A stretch of DNA of 64,000 bases, from assembly GCA_033239005.1 (NCBI GenBank), contig BSQZ01000071.1, positions 2,521,852 through 2,585,851 of the forward strand, given 5' to 3'. Source of the DNA: Lamellibrachia satsuma. Lineage: Eukaryota; Annelida; Polychaeta; Sabellida; Siboglinidae. The first letter of the stretch is position 1. Each line of letters begins with the position of its first letter. Made by a program: the position numbers and the translations under genes. This document shows positions 48,944-60,496 of the stretch, in pieces. Below the pieces are notes generated by a model. That model searched no databases. It had not been told where the DNA came from and worked only from the letters and a program-made list of their open reading frames with translations.

Positions 48944-49479
48944 CGTTTTTATGCATGCTCAATAACACTCTGAAATATAACATTTACGCATAAATGTAAG
49001 TACGATTGTTGTGTAAATATTCACCTATGCCATATAGTATGCCTAATACTAAGTAATGATTATAATATAATTATATAAACAAATTATTTGCAGCTTCTAA
49101 AATTTTTTATAAACACAAAAATTATTTTGATTGTTTATTCATGTGAGAATTAAAAATTTCGCTAATCCTGGCAAATTAACCTACTTATGTTAGCTTAAAT
49201 CAGACTGATTGTTTTCGTCACTGCAGTGTCAGTGACAGTGTCAGCGTTTGCCTCGGAGCAGGTGTGTGTATAAGTTAGCTGACAGCGGCACCAGTCGTCG
49301 CATGTCACATTAAATTGCCACTGGCACCTCGTAAAAGTGAAGATCGCCAACATACAACACTGCATTTTACATGTCATAAACTAGGTTAAGTACTATCCAC
49401 GAAACATGCACGAGTTATTTACCTTCATCTATAAATCAACAAAACACCTGAAGTGGTTGTACGACCCGGAACAGGCAGG

Positions 49480-49502
49480 TCATGTGATGTCACATCATGT
49501 GA
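49480..49502. promoter_or_regulatory. Paired M-box/E-box site upstream of heparanase
   Basis: TCATGTGA occurs twice, at 49480-49487 and 49495-49502, separated by TGTCACA. TCATGTGA is the M-box bound by MITF/TFE factors, which control lysosomal genes in animals. The site lies ~540 bp upstream of the heparanase start codon. Function is inferred. Confidence 0.4.
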
Positions 49503-49859
49503 CTAGTTTGTGTCGTTTTTGCGAATGAAGTTTGATGTTCACCACTAAATTATGTGTGGTTGAGTTGGCACCGTCAATAATACGGTTGATAGTTTAATTG
49601 TAAAACCGTAAAAAATGTCTCAAAATCGAACGATGGCGTAAACAGGTAAAACAATGAGGGTTTGATTGAGGGTGATTGCTGCACTAGAGGGCGCCACTTT
49701 ATACTCATGGTGAATTGGCCTTCCATGTTGCCCATGCAACGTTTTTTTGTCAACAAAGAATTGTATATTTTATTTGAAGAGCAAAGTGAAAAATGTTTGT
49801 AAAGACAATTTCTATTGTGCCGAAATCCTCTCAGTGTCAAATCGAATTACAACATCAAG

Positions 49860-50012
49860 CAGTGGCGTCGGAAGCTGTTGGAGAGAACATGTGGGGGAGG
49901 GGGCAAAGTTGGTTTCTGCGAGCATATCGAGGGGGCAACATATACTTAATATACAAGTCTACCCACCAAACTATTTGGGGTCGGCCCCCGGCCCTCTCGG
50001 TTCCAACGCCTG
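49860..50012. mobile_element. MITE with AGTGGCGTCGGAAGC-type ends
   Basis: The left end AGTGGCGTCGGAAGC and the right end GGTTCCAACGCCTG are imperfect inverted repeats. The interior is G-rich and non-coding. Confidence 0.45.
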
Positions 50013-50068
50013 TGTCAAGTCGTCAACAGGTGGATGGGTAGGGGAGGTGTGAGGTGGATGGGTAGGGG

Positions 50069-50069
<1 letters not shown>

Positions 50070-50149
<80 letters not shown>

Positions 50150-50172
50150 CGTGCGTGCGTGCGTGTGTGCCG
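50070..50172. repeat. (GT)n/(GC)n microsatellite
   Basis: GT dinucleotides pass into a GCGCGTGC run. Confidence 0.97.
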
Positions 50173-50364
50173 ACTTTAACGAGCACCTCTCGTCGGTTTC
50201 AACTAATCTCGGGGCTGTAATTGAAAATAATTGAAACACTTATAGGTTTATTGCATTATTGAAGTACTCCAGCTTTATCGGTGTACACATTTATATTATC
50301 AACACATCGTTTGATAGATACTACTATACTAGCCTAGGTTAAATATTCCCCTGGGCTAGTATGA

Positions 50365-50815
50365 ATAAAAAGACATTCTTTAGTATGAATACGATGACAT
50401 TCTTTACTATGAATAAGAAGACATTCTTTAGTATGAACAAGAAGACATTTTTAGTATGAATAAGAAGACATTCTTTAGTATGAACAAAAATACATTCTTT
50501 AGTATGAACAAGAAGACATTCTTTGGTATGAACAAGAAGACATTCTTTAGTATGAATAAGAAGAAATTTCTTAGAATGAATAAGAAGACATTTTTAGTAT
50601 GAATAAGAAGAAATTTTTTAACATGAACAAGAAGACATTCTTTAGTATGAATAAGAAGACATGTTTTAATATCAATAAAAGACATTCTTTAGCATGAATA
50701 AGAAGTCATTCTTTAATATGAATAAGAAGACATTCTTTAGTATGAATAAGAATACATTCTTTAATATGAATAAGAAGACATTCTTTAATATGAATAAGAA
50801 GACATTCTTTAATCA
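50365..50815. repeat. 24-bp minisatellite
   Basis: About 18 units of AAGAAGACATTCTTTAGTAT plus GAAT, with A/T changes. The minus-strand Phe/Leu/Ile open frame is an artefact. Confidence 0.95.
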
Positions 50816-52370
50816 GTCATCACAATAAGTAACACATATGTCTGGTGTTCTGAGCACTGTTTTTGCAAGGTTGAAGACACATCCAAGATATTAGGTTTTT
50901 TAAGATATGTGATTGGCTTGTAGCCACGTAATCTTTTTAGTCTCATCGTTAAGATACATATCTTTACATACACATAATTCTAGTTGTTGAAGCCAGTCAC
51001 TAAACTCCTATAAAGGAAAACTTTACCGTTAATGAACAACTAGCAGACTATTTCATAAATACTTCAATATGACACACGTAAACTGCATGCAAGCCAATGC
51101 ACATATACACCTGTCACAATGAATATTATGTACAAAGTTCACACTCGTTGCTTACATGATTTCTCGACAGTCACATAAAGCGATACGTTCTTGGTAAATA
51201 TGAACGGAATCCTTGGAAATCAATGACGAACGCACACAACTACGTCAGAACATACGCATAGATACTCACAAATGTGCCAATGTCGTTACGTACGTACCGT
51301 AAATATCCGACCGAGTGGCCTATGCCTCTTCTTCGTGAGCGTTAATCCGACAAACTAGCCAATGTGTCGCTATGGACTATTCGTCCGTATCAAATAACCA
51401 CGGCAAACAATTTATCACTAGTCTGTGGTCATAATAATATTCGTCAAGCACTATACGACTAGATATCCTGTATAACGCTTGACATTGCCGTCCAATTTAA
51501 CTGGCATCGTCGATATATTGTTAATATCACCTGTATTGTAATATTTATCAGGCCGCTGTGCTGTTTTGTCGTCCGTGTGGACTATGCTAGGGTGTTTTAT
51601 GTGAGTAAACTACATATGAAACAGCATAGTAAGGAACTCCACCAGAAACATGCCACAGCGGGTGGTCCTAAGCGAAGGCACGCCAGACTCACAGTTTGAT
51701 ATTCACATATGTTTGTATGTACCTACCCCTCGTGGAAGTAAGGGATACTTACCTCCGACAATAAGACATTGCAGGAAGGCCTAGATAGCATCACCAGGAA
51801 TGTTCTGCTGAACACATTTGCAAGAGTCGCTCTTCGGACGTGCTTTGACCTGATGCTCTGTTATTCGCTGCCATTTGACAAACACGGGGCGTATCCCGTA
51901 ATACAAGACCAACCATATTAAAATGCATCAAACCACAAGGAATGCTTCCTATGCACGTGCGACGTAACCAAGTTATACAAACAACATGTTGGTGCCAGTC
52001 GTCTATAGTTCTTTGTTGTGGTCTTATTTGTTTAAATCCAAATAAAAACTTGCAACACGCAAAGGTTAACAGAGTGTGTCAGTAATACAGTATCACTCAA
52101 CAGTACATATAATTCTCTCAAAAAAGGGGTTCGTTCGCTTGAAAAACCCGAACCCCCCGTGGACGGACATGATTACAGCGTTTATCAAACATAATATATA
52201 GGCTCCTACAACATACATGCATTTTAGGAAGCAGCATGGTATGTAAAGGACTGCGATATTTATGAGAATTGTTTAATTATTTGACGATGCGAAGAAGCAA
52301 TTCCAAATTCCGCATGTCAGTTAATGTATCAAAGAAACATACACCTTATTTGCTGCAAGTTGGTGGTGTA
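50816..52370. other. Intergenic, no gene seen
   Basis: Moderately AT-rich sequence without coding motifs or obvious repeats. Confidence 0.5.
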
Positions 52371-52377
52371 GTTTATA

Positions 52378-52434
52378 TGACGTCACTTCCGTTAGTAACC
52401 TTCCTATTGTAATACTTTAACATCTTTGGCGGCG
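52378..52434 (+). promoter_or_regulatory. CRE-ETS site and candidate 5' UTR exon of the first paralog
   Basis: TGACGTCA (52378-52385) runs directly into an inverted ETS core (ACTTCCG). Forty-odd bases later GGCGGCG|GTAAGT is a strong donor at 52435. This looks like a core promoter with a short non-coding first exon spliced to the coding exon at 53559. Confidence 0.4.
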
Positions 52435-52689
52435 GTAAGTATAAATATTTAAAAAGAATGTTGGATTCGTTCGTGCTTACTTAATGAGACACTATACTTT
52501 TTTCTTTTCTATTCCTCCTATGTTCGTCACGGTTTATAATTTATATGCCTATATGTTTAAATAATGTCTATAATACTTGTATGTTCCGAAAAGTAAAAAA
52601 AAGTGCCCGCAAATTTAAAGCCTCCCATTTCCTTATTTAACCGTTGATTTGGTTCTCTCGGTTATTAGGTCCTACTGTGGGTGTCACGT

Positions 52690-52955
52690 GGGTCGTAGGC
52701 CTACATCAGTGTACACGTAGGTCGTAGGCCTAAATCAGTGTACACATAGGTCGTAGGCCTACATCAGTGTACACGTAAGTCGTAAGCCTACATCAGTGTA
52801 CATGTAAGTCGTAGGCCTACATCAGTGTACACGTAGGTGGTAGGACTACATCAGTGTAAACATAGGTCGTAGGCCTACATCAGTGTACACGTAGGTCGTA
52901 GGCCTATATCAGTGTACACGTAGGTCGTAGGCCTACATCAGAGTACACGTCTTGC
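52690..52955. repeat. 29-bp minisatellite made of palindromes
   Basis: About nine units of GTAGGCCTACATCAGTGTAC plus ACGTAGGTC. Each contains the palindromes GTAGGCCTAC and GTGTACAC. Confidence 0.95.
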
Positions 52956-53558
52956 ATATTTATAATGTATATATTTATTAAAAGAAACTATATCAGGACA
53001 GAAGTAAATGTGACTGAACACAATTACTACCAAATATACTATACTAAGTATCTTTGGTCACTTGGATCTTACAATTATTTTTAAAATTAGTTCGCTGCTT
53101 GAGTACTACTCGACCCAATGAGGTGACGGGACAAAAAAAGTAAAAGTTTGTCTACAACAAATTCATACATCTGTATATGCAACAGTGCTAACTATGGTCA
53201 TGCAATACACATAGTTCCGTTATAAGCCAGCACAAGTCGTACTGGTTTTGAAGGCCCAAAAAGTTCCAGGCAATGTCCAGCGTTTATCTGCGATGCTGTC
53301 GAACATAAACATAGTGGTCTGTATAGTCAAACACAACGATGTGGAAGATATGACGGTGTTTCATGTGTCTTGTTTTCACCACTATATATGGGAACACATG
53401 TCACAGGGAAAACACTCTGCCAATATATCATTACGCATTATTTTACCAACATGTTGTTATGTTCATCCCTTTAAAAATTGGTATACAACACTTCTTGCAC
53501 GAAGACCCTGTGCTGTTCTGCATTGTAGCCCAGGTATCGATCGTAACTACCTCGCAAG

Positions 53559-56500
53559 ATGAATCTACACATGAAGACGACAAACCAGGTGTATGGCGAC
53601 TTCGAGTACGTCTCGGGCAATTACCGCAACATGAACCAGCCGATCTGCATGACGACAGTGCCCATGGTCGTCGACGACGCCTACCGCCACTGGAAGCGGG
53701 AATGGCTGCCGACCATCAACCACGACTACGGACACTTCTACCGCGTGTTGGCGGAGCGCAGGCGCTCTCAGAAGATGAAGACCCCGGACGCGTGGAGCTA
53801 CAACATTCACCTCGGTACGACCTGTCGGTTTTGCATAGGTGTCAATATTACTGCGTTCAGGCGGGAAAACCCGCGTTTTCCCTCAATCCCTCTTTCCAGC
53901 TTTTTGAACGAAATGTCCCGTTTTTTATTGTTGCAATTTTCGAAACCAAAGTAAATTCACAATAAAAACTCACATTATTAAAGCTATGTTGATATAATAC
54001 ATGTTGTCTCGCAACCAACTCGGAAAGGTACGCACGCGTTCGTTATATGTCACGCTGTCTAATTAGTTTGAAGAATATTTGTGTCTATTTTACCAGTAAT
54101 TACATGCAACAATGCACACTCTGGCTTCAATTAAGAAAACATATTCATGGGGACATAAATGTGCCCCAAAATGTACGTCCCAAGACTCCCTAGTAGGCCA
54201 TGTTTTCTTAAACCGCAAATACTAAATTATCAAATTATAAAAATATGGCCAACTTAGTTGTTTACTTCGTTATTGTTGTGTAAACATTTACGTTATCGTT
54301 GTGTAAACATTTACGTTATTGTTGTGTAAATAGTTATGTTATTGTTGTGTAAACAGTTACGCTCGGAATTATTTATACATCTGTTAGACATTTCTTTAGT
54401 TTAAATGGGTAAATCGGTCTGGTGTTACAGCAGTCAGTACATCACCAGGCGTATTAAAAACAGATGTGCGTCTTCATTGTCCTTAGAAGTTGCAATGACA
54501 TTCAGATGACAACTTAAAGTTATTATTGAAAGTGTTTAGTTCGATGTGCTTTTTATTCTTAAAATGTGTATTTGTCATCCTAAAGTGTTTGGGTAATCAG
54601 TACAAATAACATCACATCGAATTTCCTCAAGCACTCATTGGATTCTCACGACAGGCAGTTAAGACAGATTTAACGTCTAGCGTTCCCCCTGATTGTAGAA
54701 ACAAAAAGTCATGAACATAGATGTCATTATCAGACTAACATGTTGGAGATAGTTTTCCAAAAACGCTTTCTGTAATTCGATTAATCATGTCGCAGGCGCT
54801 AAGATATTAATGAGCATGTTTGTTCAAGCGCAGCGCTCTGCTGTTAATGAAACAATTTATCCAAAACCATCAACTTTGTTTTATGAATGCATCCACTTCC
54901 AATCAGATAAAAAGTTACCGAATTCTGCACGCAGGTGTGCTCGTTTTAAGCATGACATTCTACTGAAACGGAATAACGTTGAAGAACGGTGGTCATATTT
55001 CTGGACACATGTTGTTGCCCACACAGGAAGTTACGCCGACATCCGTTGCAAGGACCCAAAGTGTTTGAAGGACAAGTGCTCTACAAGTCACCTGGCGGAG
55101 AATCACCGCGACTACAAGCGGCTTGACCGCAACAGGCTAAAAATGACCAATGTGTGTATCAAACGCCAGTCCAGGGTTCATCTCTCCAACACTGACTTCA
55201 TGTCCTCCCTAATATCATACACATGGATAAGTAATTATTTGACTCTCGATAAGCCAATGGATTCCTTGCTCACTTGGCATCTAGGTGTTTTGCATTGCAT
55301 CATGTCAATCTAGTTAAATTGGTTAAAAATAATTAAAATGGTGACGTTTTACAATTAACTAAGCCATATCGGCAACATGCGATGATATAGTAAGTTTAAT
55401 AATACATTTTAACATTATAAATACATAGTGGTCAATCTATTTTAACAGTTCGTCTCAAATTTACGTTGGACTTTAATACGAGTAAAAGAACTGGCATTCG
55501 AATTGTAGTATGTCATGCCTGCTGCGTAGCGAGAACATGATGATTACATAACGTATTCGGTGTGTCATTCAGCGCAGTCACTGTTACTGTTCTAATAGTA
55601 CAGTCATAGGCAATTGATAAGATGAATGTGACGCTACGACAGGTGACGAACATCAACGTGGACATCGTCGACAAGGAGGGACAAACTACGTCGATTCGAC
55701 CGGCAGACGACTGCTATCACCATATCGTGAGGCCGTGTATTCGACGCACTCTTCAAGCTGATGATATAAAGAGGTACGTGCCTCCGTGGGTCTGAAATAG
55801 ATCTTTCCCAGTTGCCGCACCGACTCTGTGGAACTCACAACCTGTTAGTGTTATGTCCGCAGGAAATATAGTAACATTTCGCCGTAAGCTCAAAATCTAC
55901 CTGCGCAATTTCGCTTATCCTCCATAGCTCCCCAGAGTACATATCCCACTGTCTACAACTGGAATTGCCAATCGATTAGAAACTGCCTCATTCCTTCTGT
56001 TCTGGTGCGCTGCTGAAATTGGGTCTCCCGAATATTTTAGCGCAATAGAAGTGTTTTATATTATATGGTATTGTATTGCATTTATCGTCAATCAATCGCC
56101 ATTGTTGTACGCCTATTTGTCAATTGCCGGCAATAGTTAGCAACAGGATCCCGATACAGTTAGCTGAAGAACTCACGATAAAGGTAATATCGCAATATAT
56201 CCGCATTGTTACCCAACGGAGAGCCCAGAATGCCACAATATGGTAGTCTGTAATAAAAATGTTACATCGGACGTAGCAAATGGTCAAACTTACATATGAC
56301 CGTCCTTTGGGTACTGATCAGTTTTCCGGAAATGCAGACGTCTTTGCATTGTGGAACAAACTGTCAAATGAATATGTGAATGCTAGCAGTGTGGATATGT
56401 TTAAGAATACAACTGACCGAAATCTGATAAGGGCGGTCTATCAGTGGCGTATCTAGGATCTCATGGGAGGATAAAGGTGGAAAAGCTCAGTCATCCATTG

Positions 56501-57104
56501 ATATATAATGTGGTGGCCCAACAGGTTACATACGGGAGAACATTTTAAATATAAGCCAAAGGGTGGGACACGGCCAATGCCCAACAATACGCCACTGCGG
56601 GCTATGTACACGTGAAACATGTGTTAGATTCTCGATAAGCCAATGGCTTCCTTGCCCACTTGCCGGTTGGAACTTGTAGCTTTGGATGGCAATCTTGTTG
56701 TATTGTGAAATCATAAGAAAAGTTATATATTCGTCTCGTTTTGTTCTTCGCATATTATATGTAAGTAAAGCTTGATGTTGTTGCTAAAAATCGAGATTGT
56801 TTTGGCGTTTCTCAGTCGACAATACGCTTAATCATGTTACTTAGTCATGACCTATTTTCAGTGGTGACTTAACATTCGGACACGATCAACCGTCACCGTA
56901 TTACTAGGAGTATATATCGAGCAGGCTGCGTTGATATATTATTCTGACGGTTGTAGACTCAACATCAGAATCAACAACCACGACGGGACGTGCTTCCGAA
57001 TGAGCGCAGTGCCTCACTACTACCACTTCGGATCCTACCCCAACATGTCGGCTGCACGCATGCGCTCCACCTACCCGGATATCGTAGCGGAATCTGACTT
57101 GTGA
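53559..57104 (+). CDS. Unrecognised protein, tandem paralog 1
   Basis: Exons 53559-53814, 55027-55151, 55643-55773, 56957-57104; GT/AG borders, phases fit, 219 aa, stop TGA at 57102. I do not recognise the family. The product has no signal peptide or membrane segment and is rich in Tyr, His, Arg and Asn. Blocks in order: [72 protein letters not shown], then the C-terminal signature [20 protein letters not shown] followed by AVPHYYHFG. The same signature ends the gene at 60093-63152 ([20 protein letters not shown]). Coding sequence is GC-richer than the introns, as in the other real exons here. The small basic Tyr-rich composition recalls ciliary structural proteins, but that is only an impression. 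The Met at 53559 follows AAG, so a 5' UTR intron may end just before it. Confidence 0.8.
55805..55927 (+). mobile_element. LINE reverse-transcriptase C-terminal relic
   Basis: The frame [20 protein letters not shown] then [17 protein letters not shown] ends in TAG. The pattern VAAP-x-LWNS-x-P...FRRKLK is the standard last ~40 residues of CR1/Jockey-type reverse-transcriptase ORFs. It lies in an intron of paralog 1. Confidence 0.7.
56441..56597. mobile_element. MITE with CAGTGGCGTA ends, copy 2
   Basis: Starts CAGTGGCGTATCTAGGATCT and ends AATACGCCACTG, about 157 bp. It lies in the last intron of paralog 1. Confidence 0.6.
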
Positions 57105-57202
57105 GGACGCCGTGAAAGGAAAGAACGTTTCTGCAAGAAGCATCCGAGATCGACGTTTGTTGTACATTGAGGTTCAAATTCGCAGTACGCTGAACCGAGC
57201 TG

Positions 57203-57459
<257 letters not shown>

Positions 57460-57574
57460 TATTTCCAATGAGTATTAACATAAACTCAAGCCGCTGTATG
57501 TTAACAACATCATTAATAGCGGGGTTTGCTCTTTGGCTGTGTGTTTACTTTGCATATTTGGACCCGTTTGTTCG

Positions 57575-57730
57575 CTAGGCGCATAGGCCATCAACAAAGG
57601 TTCTCCAACGGGTCCTCTTTTGTGCCACCTTCGTGTGTTCATTCCAGGTGGTATATGTCCTCATAATTTCTGCTTCTAGACAGTCCTGTTCGTCGCTTCC
57701 TTTGGGGGTTCCATGTGACTGATTGTCTCG
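57575..57730 (-). mobile_element. LINE C-terminal relic
   Basis: The minus strand, with one frameshift, reads VTWNPQRKRRTGLSRSRNY, then YTTWNEHTKVAQKRTRWRTF and VDGLCA. The order W-x-P-x-x-R-R-x-G...W...A-x-x-R-x-R-W-R-x-F-V-x-x-L-C is the usual end of LINE endonuclease/reverse-transcriptase ORFs. Confidence 0.6.
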
Positions 57731-57849
57731 TGATGCGGGGAGGAGTGACTAGTCCATATCCATGTTCTGATATTGAAACCCTCCTCCGCGGAAGCTGCCT
57801 AGTCCCAGAGAGTGTTGTTAACACTGTCACAACATTTCAAATTAATTAT

Positions 57850-58590
57850 TCTGCGCAGTCATCTATTGGTTAATGAAAGTATGTATCATTTTCGTTGTTT
57901 GCTTATGTGTTCATTGCATGATATGCTTTCATACTATACATCTCGTCAACGATTGAACCACACTCGTTACGGCTTGTCACATTAATATGCAAATGAAACT
58001 ACGAAGCGATAAATAAACGATACAACACATGCATGTTGGTATGAATTTGGTGCGCCGTGTAAAGTTAATAGCTCATTCGGCGTGAATATGTTCCGAAGGT
58101 AACTTGGAATTAGGTGGAGTGTGTTCCGGTGGGTCAATGATTTTAACATATATCTTAAAATAAGATCATTTAGAGCTGGCACAAGAGCAATAACGTTTGT
58201 ACTATAATGTTTGTACTATAACATTTGTACTATAACGTTTGTGCTATAACATCTGTACTATAACGTTTGTACCAAAGTATTACTTTGTACCGTAGCTAAT
58301 GCGCTCAGTATTGGTGGTACGTAATAAATCAGTAACCCAAAGAAATGTGTGTTCTGTTGTTTTAATATAGGACAGTGTGTTTATCTGAACAAATAGATGA
58401 GAAAGGAACATGTTGACTTTTGTAATTAAATATACATTCTTATGCAGCGCTGTATTTAGGCCTTACTTAGGACCGGTGAAAATGAACCGGTGAAATTTTG
58501 TCAAGTATTCAGTTATACAGCTTCATGAATTAGTGCTAGTTAGATTGAGCGAAATTGTCCAGACCTCTCGATTGAGAATTCGACGCTCTG
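57850..58590. other. Intergenic, no gene seen
   Basis: AT-rich. A short run of GTTTGTACTATAAC units lies at 58194-58275. Confidence 0.6.
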
Positions 58591-58594
58591 CCAC

Positions 58595-58818
58595 AATAAC
58601 AGTGCTACGGCGCCCCAACAGTAGTAACAGTGCTACGGCGCCCCAACAACAGTAACATTGTTACGGCGCCCCAACAACAGTAACAGTGCTACGGCGCCCA
58701 AACAACAGTAACATTACTACGGCGCCCCATTAACAATAACAGTGCTACGGCGCCCCAACAACAGTAACAGTGCTACGGCGCCCAAACAAGAGTAACAGTG
58801 CTACGGCGCCCCAACAAT
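58595..58818. repeat. 28-bp minisatellite
   Basis: About eight units of AACAACAGTAACAGTGCTAC plus GGCGCCCC. Each contains the palindrome GGCGCC. Confidence 0.95.
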
Positions 58819-58892
58819 CAGTTCCTGTGAAAGTTACTGCGAAGCACACACGAACATGACAAGGCTTGCTACCACCAACATTTCGGGGGTAA

Positions 58893-59222
58893 AAAGTAAA
58901 AAGGTAAAGTTAAGTTCTTATATAGCGCGGTATCCAGTCCTTAGGACCGAACAAAGCGCTTTACACTTCACCCCCTGGCAGACCTGTTCATTCCAAGGCC
59001 ATTTCAACTTCTCTTTAAAAAAAAAAGCCACGCTGCAATTACTGCGCAAAGACTGTTCGTTCACATATCCACCTCTGTATGTATAGCCAGGTACTCATTT
59101 ATGCAACTAATTGAACTGTGGCAACGTGGGGTGATCAAACTTGTCAAACGTTCGAAGCGACCGCAGTGGGATTTGAAATCGGGTTCTCTCGATTGAGAGT
59201 CCGGCCTTCTAACCGGTATGCG
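58893..59222 (-). mobile_element. tRNA-derived SINE, best full-length copy
   Basis: In plus-strand order: TTCTTATATAGCGCGGTATC (3' tail), AAAGCGCTTTACACTTCACC, CACGCTGCAATTACTGCGCA, TAGCCAGGTACTCATTTATG, then the tRNA-like head with box B GGGATTTGAAATC and box A CGATTGAGAGTCCGGCC. The same blocks occur at 18700, 41435 and 2600. Confidence 0.75.
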
Positions 59223-59985
59223 GGGGTCTGATTAAGTATCCAATACTAGAGGTTTAATTATACTAACTGTACAAAAGACTTAATTGGTGCATGTGTGCTA
59301 AGTTTCCTGTTTTGGGAAGGAGATAGGTTTCTTTTTCTACCAATTTTGTAACATCTGCGTCTCCTTCTTCGTAAAAAATCTCCTTATTTTTTAAAGCAAT
59401 TCCACTATTTGTATTAAAAAAATGGCACACTTGAATAAGAATCAGAAAAAAATTATTCGTCCCAATACACATCCCAACATAAAATAACTATAACTGATAA
59501 ATCATATTAACAACAAACAACATACAAATGTTAAGCACCTATTAATAACGCATTATATGTGGTATACAATTAAATGACTAGTTATTGTTTGGGACAGGAG
59601 ACTTTAAATCTTCAAATATGTGGGGAATGATCCTCCTTCCACAATACCCTCCTTACTTAATTTCAAGTCCAGTAGGAAAATCTCTTTCCTCCTAATTCCT
59701 TGACTTCGCACCTCTGTTTACGTTGTACTAAAATGAATTTGAATTGTGAAGCATAGTTCATGTCTTCTAAATATTATTATGTTCGGTTTGTATATCGGTG
59801 CATTATACTGTCTATATCAATTCATGTTAGTGTTGTATTTGTTGAGCGTGGATAAATACTTATCTTTACCCACCCCGAAATGTGCCAGCGCTATATGACA
59901 TGATGCAGCATTTCGTGCCGACGAACGACATCAACCAACCCAAAACGCATTAACTCGCTGTCGAGTTTCTTTCCGCCGGGCACTG
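59223..59985. other. Intergenic, no gene seen
   Basis: AT-rich sequence without recognisable features until the GC-richer region before the next start codon. Confidence 0.5.
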
Positions 59986-59993
59986 ATCAGCGA

Positions 59994-60001
59994 TGACGTC
60001 A
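59994..60001 (+). promoter_or_regulatory. CRE TGACGTCA upstream of the second paralog
   Basis: A perfect CRE followed by TTTCCTG (inverted ETS-like core), 92 bp upstream of the start codon at 60093. The local CpG content is high. It mirrors the CRE-ETS pair at 52378. Confidence 0.5.
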
Positions 60002-60092
60002 TTTCCTGTTATTGTGTCGTCCTTCCGAGTCAGTTCTTTCGGCATGTGTGATGTTATACCTTGTAGTGTGGAACCCGTGATTACGCACAGAC

Positions 60093-60333
60093 ATGTATCG
60101 CGGAAAGTTTAAAGCATTTTCAGACTTCAAAAAGGCTGAAATTCGTTACAAGGTAAGAGAGTTAGGTTTACGACACGTGTGCATTATCATTGAACCCCGG
60201 TGTTCCTGTGATTTACCATCAGTTCATCTTATAATGTTAAGAACGCATTTTCAAAGAATCACCATGTTGGCATTTAATTACCCTATTCCCTATGGATTTT
60301 GCTTCCAACTAATGTAATGCTAGACTCTAAGGT

Positions 60334-60409
<76 letters not shown>

Positions 60410-60457
60410 CCTTTAATTTCCTTTTATCCCGAACGAAGTCTTTCGATCAGATGAAGA

Positions 60458-60496
<39 letters not shown>

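Noticed and set aside
53363..53965. 200-codon plus-strand frame overlapping paralog 1 exon 1
   Set aside because: A different frame over the same DNA. The frame at 53559 is the one whose splice phase and paralog alignment hold.
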